In this document: piece after piece, positions 47,455 through 59,437 of the stretch
How positions within the stretch are numbered: position 1 is the stretch's first letter
How the letters are laid out: each line of letters starts with the position of its first letter
DNA from: Planococcus citri
Lineage: Eukaryota; Arthropoda; Insecta; Hemiptera; Pseudococcidae
Reading direction: 5' to 3'
DNA: 64,000 bases
Assembly (NCBI RefSeq): GCF_950023065.1
Contig: NC_088677.1
Location: forward strand, 32,013,230 to 32,077,229
Notes under the pieces: generated by a model
The model's input: the letters and a program-made list of their open reading frames with translations, nothing else
Told to the model about the DNA's origin: nothing
Database searches by the model: none
Translations under genes and position numbers: made by a program

Positions 47455-49100
47455 CGATTATCATTTCTGAGGGCAACCTGAATAAATAGTCAATTTAAAC
47501 GTGAGCTATAGCATACATCAACATCAACAAGCTATCTACTAATGACGATTCTACATAAATTTAAGGAAGAAATGTGTAGTTGAAAAGTACAAAGTGCAGA
47601 ACACAAAAAACACACTCAGCTTAGCTCGATAACATAATCAATACACCATGTATAGAAATATTCTACTTACTCGGTGAGAAATTTACGAAATATCAAAAAT
47701 ACAGTCGAATCATGAATTCACGAATAATTCATTATTATTTTAGATTTTTGGAAAATATAGAATCACTACCCTCGAAACGAACGATTGCCTTTTACTATGA
47801 ATGAAATAACACAAATCCGTATGTTATCATTGAACAAAATTATCGCACTGTTCGAAAATTGCACCAAAATTTTGTAGTTTCATGTTTTAAAGGTCCCTTT
47901 AACCCATCAATTTATCATATTTTTTCAGCCAAATTGAAAATATATGAAAATAGAAAACACAAAAATAGAAAAATAACTTTAATCACTCACAAATTATTTC
48001 TTGTAGAAATGATTCTTGAAACTGCTCTTCAGTGTTTTTCACTTTTCCCCTGTCCTCTCTAAAACCAGTCGACCTTAATAACATGAAAGTATTCGTCGAT
48101 TCGCGAAGATGGCAAGGCACAGACGATTACGAATTCTACTCCGATGAGTGCATTCCCATTCTTCTGAAAATTTCGAAATGTACTCGGACCATAGCACCGT
48201 TGTCGCTGAAAGTGTAAAATATCATTAAATCGAGCTCATTATTCAAAATAGAAAATACAACGAAAATTTATCAAGTACAATTGATTATCTGCTACTAATT
48301 ATCATGCATGACGACCCACTTCCTGATCTATTCTAAATTCTGAATTCCAAACCGTAACATAACCTGTACGAACAATTCAATTTTTATCCTGCGATGATTA
48401 CGGAATTATAGGATCGACTTATCGGGTTCATTTGTAGGAATTAAATCGAAATTACAAACATTTTATATAATGAGTGAAGAGAACGTGCTGTTACTAAAAA
48501 TAAAAATGCTTTTATCTGCAATCAATCTGTAAAGTGTAACGTTGAGTTGATTTCATTGAAACATACACGAGAGAAAAATCATTCAAAACATTTCACCGGG
48601 TACCAAATCAAATGGAGCATCGCTTTTCACTTGAGCAATACAATTTATGATGAAATTAACGAATAACTTTCAACTTTTGTGAAAGAGAAGAAAGTTGAAA
48701 AACTGAAAAAGTTGGAACTTTGGAAGTTCTTTTCACAAAAAAAATTATAAATAAACAAAGAAGGAGCGCGCTCTTCAATGAAAACAAATCGATTAGCGAT
48801 CACATGTCAATACGCACAACAGCAAATGAACCAATTTTATAATTTGGAAAGTACTCAATATACGCCCATTTGGGAGAAAAATAATTAAATTGTACGAAAT
48901 TAATCGTATTAAATTAACATTCTTACCCATTGTTTTTTCAATTCAGATTCATTTACATAATTAAAATTGTATTTTTCTATTCAATCTATTAAATAGGACT
49001 GTAAACAAACATCACACATCACCAAAACATCGTGAATGTTCGGCTCTTTGCTCCACATTTCGGTTGAACTCGTCAACTTGAACCCATTTTGGAATCAGCG
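47455..49100. other. Crag upstream region, no gene seen
   Basis: AT-rich with short unsupported frames. It presumably contains the Crag promoter and any 5' UTR exon. Crag and ari-1 are divergent, and their shared intergenic space is interrupted by two transposable elements. Confidence 0.45.
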
Positions 49101-49108
49101 GTGGTCAG

Positions 49109-49429
49109 CAGAGATGGAATCGATTATAATCGATGCTACATCGATGATTTTCTTCAAAATAATCGGAAATAATCGATTAATCGACGGCGATTAATCGGTC
49201 GATTAAATCGACGGCCAAACACAGCAAAACATGACGTCATGCGGAACGATCGGTACCTTGGCCCATTGCAACTTAACCATTGACCAATGAAAAAGCCTGA
49301 AATATTAGTACAATATAGGTAGCGCCAAGATTCGATTAATCGGCCGATTAATCGATGCTGTCCGATTATTTTAATCGGCCGATTATAATCGGCTATAATC
49401 GATTATAATCGGTAATCGTTCCATCTCTG
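49109..49429. mobile_element. hAT-type MITE, 321 bp, with 8 bp target duplication
   Basis: The ends are CAGAGATGGAATCG and CGTTCCATCTCTG. They are flanked by a perfect 8 bp direct repeat GTGGTCAG (49101-49108 and 49430-49437). The inner parts are built from many ATCGATTA / TAATCG palindromes. CAGAGATGGAA-type termini plus an 8 bp duplication mark the hAT superfamily. Non-autonomous; no coding capacity. Confidence 0.93.
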
Positions 49430-49445
49430 GTGGTCAGTTGAAACT

Positions 49446-50289
49446 GGGTCGTGCTGGATTCACCGACTCCCAGTCCAAACATGAAATGAATCAGTCGGTC
49501 GTTCATCAAATCATCACCCTTCACTTCACTCAATCAGTCTCTAAACAAATGGAAAAATTTTCCAAGTCCTGTCACACACCAACTTCCTGCACCGCAGTGT
49601 GATTAGGTATTAATTTAATTTAAATTGTTTTTGAAAAGAAAATTATGATCAATTTAATTAGCATTAGAGACAATTTTATTTTTAAAAAAATCAATCCAAC
49701 TTCAAAACTTGAAAGTTGAAACGGAAAATTAATGGATTCCCAAAAAATGAAATTAATTAATTAATTTAGAGCTCCAACAAATTCGGCTTACGTCTTGATA
49801 CGAAACTGAAAATTTTATAATTTACGTAATTTAGGTATAGCTAGGTAATCAATACTTAATCATTCCTACATTCAATTACGAGTTGAAAACTGAAACCCAT
49901 TTCGTTTAATTACTTTTTGGAACATCTGGAAATTTTTTACAGGAACAAGAACAACGGAACAACTATTTTATAACTAGAGATCGGACATTCTTTCCCTAAA
50001 AAACCCTAAATAGGCGCTGAAATATTCCCTTAAAAATGCCAAAATATGCACTGTTGTGTAGTACCAAGAAATTCACAAACAAAACTGCAAAACGCTGTTC
50101 TTTTTTCTTTTATTTCATTACAAAAAATTAACTAACAAAAACTGAAAAGTTGGTGAAGTATCATTTATCAATCAACTTATCAAGCGAAAGAAGTTAAGAG
50201 AGTGAGCCGGATTGAAGAGTCATGAAAAGAATCAGAATCAAAGTGATTCGACTCTTTTGGACTAGGAGTCGGTGAATCTAGCACGACCC
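49446..50289. mobile_element. 844 bp inverted-repeat element with 9 bp target duplication
   Basis: The left end begins GGGTCGTGCTGGATTCACCG and the right end is its reverse complement with a few changes (GTGAATCTAGCACGACCC), continuing through CGACTCC[C/T]AGTCCAAA. It is bounded by a perfect 9 bp duplication GTTGAAACT (49437-49445 and 50290-50298). A 9 bp duplication and G-rich ends suggest a Mutator-like (MULE) derivative. There is no transposase frame. It starts directly beside the hAT MITE. Confidence 0.82.
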
Positions 50290-50436
50290 GTTGAAACTTC
50301 GAAGGTTTCGCTTATTGCTTTTGCAATTTGCGTCTATTTGTATTCCCTTTTGGTTCTGACCTTATCTAAATTTTCTTGTGATAAAATTTTAAGTGAAAGC
50401 GTCCTCAAAATTAATAAAAAGTCGGTTGAGATTATT

Positions 50437-52908
50437 ATGAACTCTGATGAGGAGATTCCTTCAGACGAAATTGACTCTGGTAATGAATCCAGTGGTGATG
50501 ATGTTGAGTTCCCAATGGATGTTGAAAGTAATACATCAAGGGAGAAGCAGAACGAAGCAGAAGATTACCCCTTTGAAGTTCTGTCTACAGAACAAATCGT
50601 CCAGCACATGGTAGATTCGATCAAAGAAGTGAATTCCGTTATACAAGTATGTTATTCATTGTTGAATTGTATGTAAGCATGTACCTTAATCAGCAGAACA
50701 TGCTCCTATCTTTTGTTTCTACGCGTGGTATTCCGAGTAATTATCCTATTTATCAATGAGATTTCCAAAGTAAGCCTTTAATTCATCTATTTTCACACCA
50801 ATATTCTTTAATTTCCTTATCACATTCGTGGTGGTGTTTGCGTGGAAATTCCAACTGATGATTCATACATATGTATTTATTCCAAAGCCTTACTGTTCTC
50901 GTATTACCTTCAACTCAAGTTTATTCATTTGCGAAATAATATTCACTAACGAAATCGATTGACCTTAATATTTTGTTTGTTTGTGTGACATTTCAGGTGC
51001 CTCATACTACGATTAGAATTCTATTAAATCACTTCAAATGGGATAAAGAAAAATTAATGGAAAGATTCTACGATGGCGATCCTGAGCAATTATACACTGA
51101 AGCTAGAGTCATTAATCCTTTTCGAAAACCGGTCAATGTACCGAAAAAAGTATGCCATTGTAGTAACCACCAAATATAATACGCAAAGTAAACAATTTTT
51201 CAATGTTTAATCCCCTATACCATGAATTTTAGCCTTCTCGAAGATCCACTGGTACTGAAGAATGCGAAATCTGCTACATGACTCTGCCGACCTCAGTAAG
51301 AATCAGCTGTTTCGTTATTCCATGTGTGTTGATTACTCTTGTTATTTTCACTGAAATATTTTATATCATAGATGATGACAGGACTGGAATGTAACCATAG
51401 GTTCTGTACTCAATGTTGGACCGAATATCTAACTACTAAAATTATGGAAGAAGGATTAGGTCAAACCATTTCATGCGCCGCACATGGGTGCGATATCCTG
51501 GTCGATGATGCTACCGTTATGCGTTTGGTTAAAGACTCAAAAGTTAGATTAAAATATCAACAAATTATTACGAATAGTTTTGTGCAAGTGAGTTGGATTT
51601 CTACGTCGTGGCAATTTTTTCTTATCACAAATAATTTTTACATTATGTAAATGTTGCAGTGTAATCGATTATTAAGGTGGTGTCCATCGCCAGATTGCAA
51701 TAATGTGATTAAAGTTCAAAGTGTTGAGCCTCGCCCTGTAACCTGCAAGTGTTTACACACGTTTTGCTTTTTATGTGGTGAAAATTGGCATGATCCCGTG
51801 AAATGTCACTTGTTGAAGAAATGGATCAAGAAATGTGATGATGATTCGGAAACATCGAACTGGATCGCAGCTAATACGAAGGTATTGGAGAATGTTTCGG
51901 TTTGCACGATTTTTTTTCTGCTCTTTGTTACGTTTCTAAAATTCATCATTTTTCGCAGGAATGTCCAAAATGTAACGTAACGATAGAAAAAGACGGCGGT
52001 TGTAACCACATGATATGCAAAAATCAGAATTGCAAAGCTGATTTCTGTTGGGTTTGTTTAGGACCGTGGGAACCCCATGGATCGTCGTGGTTAGTGTAAA
52101 ATTTGTGCTATATGCTGTTTCTCATCATTGCATCATTAATATTCTTCTTCTTTCATCTTCCTATCTCAGGTATAACTGCAATCGCTACGATGAACAAGAA
52201 GCCAAAGCTGCTCGCGATGCTCAAGAAAGATCGAGGTCAGCTTTGCAAAGATATCTATTCTACTGTAATCGTTATATGAATCATATGCAGTCATTGAAAT
52301 TCGAACACAAATTATACGCTTCGGTCAAAGGTAAAATGGAAGAAATGCAACATCATAATATGTCTTGGATTGAAGTAAGTTTGTTTTCAAGTATTCTCTG
52401 GTACCTTTTTTCTATGATGAATTTCTAATCACAATACATTTCGATTTCAGGTTCAATTTTTGAAAAAAGCCGTAGATATTTTATGTCAATGCAGACAAAC
52501 GTTGATGTATACGTACGTGTTCGCATTCTATCTTAAAAAGAATAATCAGTCCGTTATATTCGAAGTGAGTAAACTTGAAGAAATCTATAATAATGTAAGA
52601 CAGAACAGTATTTCATTTATGATATATTTTGGTTTTTTAGGACAATCAAAAAGATTTAGAAAGCGCCACTGAAACCTTATCTGAATATTTGGAACGTGAT
52701 ATCACATCAGAAAATTTAGCTGATATTAAACAGAAAGTGCAAGATAAATATAGGTTGGTTCATTTTACTTAGGCAATTATTGCTGAAACATTTCCTATTT
52801 AATTATTGTAATCTTGAATTCCTCAGATATTGTGATAGCCGAAGAAAAGTATTGTTAGAACACGTACACGAAGGCTACGAAAAAGATTGGTGGGTTTACA
52901 CAGAATAA
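50437..52908 (+). CDS. ari-1: Ariadne-1, RBR-type E3 ubiquitin ligase
   Basis: Ten exons (50437-50646, 50997-51149, 51233-51295, 51372-51587, 51660-51881, 51959-52089, 52170-52374, 52451-52564, 52641-52753, 52827-52908) code 502 residues, the fly protein's size. The start at 50437 (MNSDEEIPSDEIDSGNESSG) matches the acidic Ariadne N-terminus. A UBA-like region follows (RILLNHFKWDKEKLMERF). RING1 begins near Cys131 (CEIC...CNHRFCTQCW). The IBR runs from Cys215 (CNRLLRWCPSPDC...CGENWHDPVKC). RING2/Rcat has DGGCNHM, in which Cys303 is the expected thioester cysteine. The Ariadne autoinhibitory domain follows (SWIEVQFLKKAVDILCQCRQ) to the end WWVYTE. It works with UbcH7-type E2s and neddylated cullins. 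An AATAAA at 53686 ends a 3' UTR of about 0.8 kb. Confidence 0.97.
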
Positions 52909-54222
52909 CATGCTGTGATCTTTACACGTTACTGACGAAAAAATAGTTAATCACCTTTTGTTTTACTTGTAAAAAAAGAGGAAATGTTACCTTTGTAGGT
53001 TTTTTTCTTTTTTTTGAATTCATCTTGTAAATATTTACTTTTTATTAATATTTAACGATGTTTTTCTCTTCTGCGTTACTTTTGTAATCAGCGTCAAAAA
53101 CACTGGGTCATTTGCTAGCCACATTTTTCTTGAAACCTTTACCAAACCATCGTAGATTGTTTGTCATACCTCTTTGTAACATATTCACTTGTTCTCATGT
53201 TTCTTCTCTCTTACGTTAATGTATGTATTGTATTTTTCCATTTCAATTTACAATGAGCGCTTTTGTAGCGAAATTGTATTACGACTTCGATGCTTGATTT
53301 ATCAAATTATCGCGTACGTAGCAAACGCTTTATCCTACCGCTGTTTTCCCCTTCGAAAAAATGAAGAGAAGTTACGTGTTTTTGTATGGATCTATTTTTT
53401 ATATATCTCGATTTTTTGTACAAATTTCTGGCGATTACCCAATGCCATCTCGCTAGCGCTGAATAATCGCTCAGGAAGCACTGTTAGTGTAAAAGTTTAG
53501 CGCAAAAAGGAACTAGCGCCATTCGTGAATGTAAAAATCAATGAAAATTTGAATTTTACCTGTCGTAAATTTCATAACAGATTAATACAAAAATATATAT
53601 TACATATATATTTTTCGAAGCGCGAATTTTAAGAAATGAAGAAATTTAATTTTTATTGATATTTTATACACATTATATTCTTTTAAATAAATTCGTAAAT
53701 TGTTTAGTTTTTCTTATTTTTTTGTTTCATTTTGCAACAAATACCTACTTTTATAAAAGTGAATGAAAACGTTGTCTCCTCACAAGTCAGACTAGAATAT
53801 CATTTACATTTTATTAGACATTACAAAAGATAATACAAAAACAAGTTGAAATAAATAATTAAATGCTAATTTGAAGGAAGAGCGATTAAAAAATAATATT
53901 TATCCAGGTAACTAGGAAATTTGTGCAATAATTGCAGTCTTACTGAACCAATGAGGATAAGTTTGAAATTCAAATACTTAATGTTTTTTTTAAAAAAGTA
54001 GATTTCATGAAATAGAAGAATCAAGGATGAGCCAAGTGAATGATGCCATTTCTCGTAAAATTATAAAAAAATTTCCGTATTTATATTCAATTTGAATTTG
54101 TAACAATTTGTGCGTTCCTTACGTTTGTTCGATTCATTTCCTTTATGTGTCAACACATCTTGATTGAGAAGTTTTGAAACGAAGACAATGTTTCCAAACA
54201 AATAACTTGATTTATATCATAT
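52909..54222. other. Convergent 3' UTRs of ari-1 and the GGTase-I beta gene
   Basis: The ari-1 poly(A) signal is AATAAA at 53686-53691. The minus-strand signal for the prenyltransferase gene is at 53810-53815 (plus TTTATT). No frame in between is supported as a gene. Confidence 0.55.
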
Positions 54223-55834
54223 TCAGTTATTCCACGTATCGTGCAATTGTTTCAAATGACGAAAAGCTCGCACGGACATGTTTAAAGCTGGATTCATTTC
54301 TAGTAAACCCGGTTCTTCCATCAAACTTAACCCGCACAATGCTGCAAAAAAATTAAACAGCGCGTAAAATTTATACTCTGAAGCGAACAATGATCGTAAG
54401 CATAACGTATAGTTTCTTACCAAAGTACGTATGCAGTAAATCAACTTCGGTGTACAAAAATTTTGAGAATCCGCCGCGAAATCTATCTTGACAACCCATA
54501 ATCGATTGCTTGTTTTTTTCTCGATCAACGAAATCAAACGAATCGATTAGCTATAATTAAGAGCAGTAAGAATGAGGTGAGAAATTGTAACCATACAAAA
54601 TTATCAATCGTGGGGGATTTGAATTACCTTCAACGCGGCGCCTACCCAAAACGAATAGCACGTGTCGACGTCTTTTTCAGGCCTACCTTGGAAGCCCGAT
54701 TGTTGCCTAAGAATCAGCCATCTTTGGATACGTTTTAGCTACAAAATATTACACCGAATTACTTACCAATAAAATGAAATTTTTAAAACTGAAATTATTT
54801 ATTTACTTGATTTGGATTTAAAGCTGTTTTCAACTGATCCAATAAATGTAAGGCAGCAATCGCACAAAACGACGAGCCACCGTGTGATTCTAAATTTGGT
54901 TCTAGGGAAATACCACCGTCGTAATGCTGAAATCGAAATTCACATCAAGAAACGATGTTTTAATAACTGAATCGGGCTCACTATTCAAAATGAATCTACT
55001 TACCACTGATTTGGAGATAAAATCCACACATTTAGGAACATTTATATGAGAAAAATCATTTAAAATGTAACAAATGACAATAGCACAATATACAAATCGC
55101 ATATCACTTTCACTGCTTCCGACGTTGGCCAGGAAACTGAAAAATAGCTTAGTTGTAATGTAATGTAATGTAATGTATATCAAAATATTCATCTTAGAAA
55201 CAGTTCTGTAAACCAACCTTCCATTTTCACTTTGAAGATGTTTGATGGATTTCAAAATAGCTGACTTATTCACACGACTGAGATCGTCGCCTAAAATAAT
55301 CAATGTGCATAAGCACGAATAAGTCATTCCCAATTGTCCAAAATTGTACTCGGATAGGTCGTGATTATCACTGTCTTGAAATACCAAAGTACGAGATCCA
55401 AAGAAACCATAATTCATTGCATGACTTTCCTCATGTGCTTCGCCTAAACAAATAATTATTCACACTAGAATAGTAGAAGATAACAACTGTTCGGAAAGAT
55501 TGTGATCCGATTTAATTACTTCGAGGTTCCGCTTGCATTTGATATATCCAGTCACAAATTGCAGACTTTTCGGCGGCTGAAATACTGTCTATATCATTTA
55601 ACAAATCCAAACTGGAAACTATGAAAAATATTATAGTTGGTCTGGAAAAAAAACACGTATGTTTTTAGATATGATGCATGGTACATATATGATGAAATAA
55701 TTATGATAAAATATAACAAGACGACCGTACCTTATTGGTTCATAAGTGGCTAAACTTTTAGGAGCATTATGCAAAAATCTTTGAAGAAACTTTATGTGCA
55801 AATTTATTTTCAATTGTCGACTGTCACCACTCAT
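54223..55834 (-). CDS. PGGT1B: Geranylgeranyltransferase type I beta subunit
   Basis: Eight exons (55731-55834, 55520-55641, 55218-55443, 55004-55136, 54807-54926, 54628-54738, 54421-54550, 54223-54341) give 354 residues, slightly shorter than the 377 of the human protein. The ATG at 55834 opens MSGDSRQLK. Prenyltransferase beta motifs are clear: GSESDMRF-like GSSESDMRFVYCA, YDGGISLEPNLESHGGSSFCA, GFQGRPEKDVDTCYSFWVGA and the LLHTYF...GLSLMEEPGL end. Predicted zinc ligands are Asp260, Cys262 and His312. With the shared alpha subunit it transfers geranylgeranyl to CaaL proteins such as Rho, Rac, Rap and insect Ras. The FSKFLYTEVDLLHTYF segment replaces the usual FSKWPDS-type text of the type I enzyme, and the last 30 residues are well conserved. 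Confidence 0.93.
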
Positions 55835-58800
55835 CTTGGTAAACTGCAATACGTACAGATAAGAAATTGAATTCTGTAGTGTCGACTTACGAGTAGAACA
55901 TTTTACAGGTGATGTTTTACAGAAAGAAAGTAATAAAAAAAACTATCGATGATGAATCGAATTAATACTGAGAATTTCTTGAGAAAAATTATAATAAACA
56001 CTTTCGGATTTCGGCTCAAGTTGTTATCAAAAATATCAAATTCAAAACATTGAATCAAAGTCATCAAACTTGAAAGGTTGCAGAGGAAGTTCCAAGATTA
56101 GCACAGTCCTTTATCGGTAATTACTCAAATTACAATTTTCTATTTCTTTTTCATACTACGAAATACGAATACGAATACGATCCCCTTGCCCCTTGGTCTT
56201 GGTTTTATTAGTCTTGGTGCGTCAAAATACCTGTTTAGGCCTTGGCTTGGTGGCTTGATTATAGCGCCTGCCTAAAGCTTGTTCGTCAACTCATTCGACA
56301 TAGATTTTCATTATATTTTTTCATTCCTGTCAATTTTCATTTTCCTGATGGTCTATCTCAAAACTTCAAAAGTCAAAGTATGGCATTCTTGAGATATTAT
56401 ACTGGTATAGGAGCCTAATTCAATTCCATCCACCATTTTTTCATTTCAATCTACAATATTAAAATTTAAAATAGACCTAATGCCTAATGGCTAATTATGA
56501 CTATTCGTTTCACTCAAGTAAGGTAATTTTTTTAAAAAAAAGACTCGTGCCTCGTGCGTCGTGCGTCTTGAGTATCTCAACCCAGAACCAGATACATGAA
56601 CTATTTCTACTATAATGCAAGTATTGTTCAATATTGTTCAATTCTTACAGACAATTTTTTAAGCTACCACCAATAAGTGCTTTTCGAAGAATGCATAATT
56701 AAGCTAAACGGTTACCTGTACCAATTAAACTCGAATTAATTTTTAACATGATTTTGATTTATAACGTTGTTATGATTTAATGATCGGAAAATCCACTCAT
56801 TTTTATAAACTTTCATTGTTTAAGTACTCACCTATATTCTACGTCGCTGACTAGACAAACGTCTGCCAGATGTTGTGTAAAATAACTGAATTTTTGAAGT
56901 AGGTACATACTTACCTAAGTACCATTGTTTAGTATGCATATTTGAAATCAGTTCTATTCCATAAATAGTTTTATAATTAATAAATAGGCAATATAATCAT
57001 CTAAATTTTCCCTCAATTAAATGTTCAATAGGTATGCAAAACTAAAATATTTTTGAAACTAAAAAAAAAAAAATATTCAATGATGAAGCGGTTTTTATCT
57101 GATAATAGGAACAATTTGGAAAATTTTCTCATGTATTTTTCTCATTAAAAAAGAAGACAAAAAAATTTAAAATTTCCATCATTGTTTTCAGAAGCTACAA
57201 TAAGCTATAACATATCAGTTCAGTGACTCAATGTAGTGTTTCTTGGAAAAAATCTATGTCATGAAATGAAATTGTTGAATCTGCTAAGTAATGAGCAATG
57301 AAATAACACATCCTACGCATATATGCGTATTACTCTTAAAGCATAATATAGATAGGTATTAACAGCTGCATTACTATTGGCACGTGGATCTTTATATCAC
57401 ATTAGTGTTCTCTGTTTCTGTATTTCATATTGTTAGAAAGGAAACACCAGCGATATTTTATCAGAATGATGATAATTCAAAGTCTTTGGAGAGTTTCATG
57501 ACTTCCCTTTGTGAAAATATGGAAAATCAAATACTTATTAAAATTTCGGAAATTTCTTAATTAGGTAGTTTCCAAGTAAGTATTTCGAAATTGGAATACG
57601 ATTTTTAGTAAAAGAAAGATATGAAGCAAATTTGGGAATTGATTCTAAAAGTTTGATCAAGGTTATAAACAAATTTTGAAAATTAAGATTTTGCATTTCA
57701 AATAAAAGAATGCTAAGGTGCCTACTCGTACTTATTTATAAATTTAAAAATTTTTTAAATGATAAAATTCAACTTTCGAAATTTTGAAAATTTTGAAATT
57801 CATGTTCTAGTGCTACATTATTTTAAAACCGGATGTTCAAGTTACGTAACCAAGTAAATTTTGAAGAAATGGTTTCAAAATTTACGTTTTAAAAATTAGA
57901 TTTCAAAATAATTTTGAAATTCATGACCTATTTTCCTATTATACTTATTACTCACCTACTCATTATTTAAAAAATGGATTTTCAAAATGTAAACTTTGAA
58001 ACCAAGTTTTCAAAATTTTGTAAAAATGGTTTTGAAATTTACATTTTGAAAATCAGATTTTAAAATGATGTGAATTTCATAATTTTAAAAATTTGAGTGG
58101 AAAATTTTCAAAATAAGCAGCCTATGAACTTGAACCACCAGAAACGATACTACAAAATTTATGTCTCAATTAATCAAAAAAATAAGAAAGCAGTATATCC
58201 GAGTGTTGAATTTGATTTTTGTCTTTTTTATGACATTTCCTCATTGCATAAAGAAGCCCCAAAATCCGCTGGAGGCTCCAGAACATCTTGAAACCTCTAC
58301 CTACTATATCAAAATTCGGATTTCTGTCTTACATTAAATAAAATTTTAATCTTTTGTAGAAAATAATCCAAATTTGAATTTAAAAAAAAAAAATGAAATT
58401 CGAGCTTTTGAAATTTAACCCGATGCGATGTATTTTTGGAAAATGTATACCTCGTATATTCTTTCGATTTTTCTATGCCCGCAGTCGAAAAAAATCTTTG
58501 CCGGTTGAAGTGTCTTCCTTGTAAGGAAAGAAAAATGAAATAAAAATTATTCGAATCACACACTTCTCTCTACAGAACTACTTTCAATTTAACCTAGTGA
58601 CCTAGCATGACACTTGTGAATTTTTTCAGTGATTTGCAATCTAGCTTAGGCATACCTAGACGGGTCTAAGGTTTCTCCCCGGATGTTTCGAAATTAGCAT
58701 TCAAAATTTTAGGAACTTAATCACTCTTGATTTATGATTACCTACCTGGTATATCGTTCTCTTTATTTTCGCCCATGAAATAAAAATATAAATAAAAACG

Positions 58801-59437
58801 ATATGGAGACACGCACTCGAATGAAAAATATCGTTTATTCTTACATAATTACGCAGATAACGCGTAAATAATTTAAATACCTGGGTACTATAGGTAATAA
58901 AAGGCACCTATGTAAACAGATTATGGTATGTTGTACGTATAAAAATTAACACTATATTTCGTATTTAGGTAGGTACTCGTACAATAAATAAATCATTATT
59001 CTATACGATTTGAGATTCGAATAAATAGGTATCAATCACAATCACTCAAATGGGCACGCAAGTAATGTACTTTTGCAAAACCGAGCTACAAAATGGAGCA
59101 ACATGGTGTGGTAGGTCGGGTAGGTACTCGCGCTGCGCTATATGTAAATCCAACGTACCAGCTGATCTCGTATGTAATGTAGGTAGGTACTCGTACGTCC
59201 ATTGAGAAATATTCGTGTAAATTGCGAACCATTAAGTCGTATTCGTGTGGTGTGGTTTTTTTTTATGAAACATCTCAACAGCTTGTGATCGAGTTGATTA
59301 TACAGGATACACGAGTGTTGCATATATTGCAACAAAATCATCGTCTAGGTTTACGAGCTTATTACGTTGGCTTACTTCACATCTCACATCAGCGCGATGA
59401 TAAAGGGATATAGGTACTTTTGGCCTCGATGTTTAGG
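55835..59437. other. Intergenic, no gene recognised
   Basis: 3.6 kb of AT-rich sequence without supported frames. 57700-58100 is dominated by TTTTGAAA/TTTCAAAA-type words. A single GCTGGAGGCTCCAG at about 58268 recalls the unit of the fold-back repeats at 0.36 and 11.5 kb. A possible poly(A) signal of the downstream minus-strand gene is at 58834-58839. Confidence 0.45.

Noticed and set aside
50272..50436. N-terminal extension of ari-1 by 55 codons
   Set aside because: Begins with GTG inside the inverted end of a transposable element; the acidic Ariadne N-terminus starts at the ATG at 50437.
55151..55177. (TAATG)n microsatellite
   Set aside because: Simple slippage repeat inside a small intron of the prenyltransferase gene; no sign of function.
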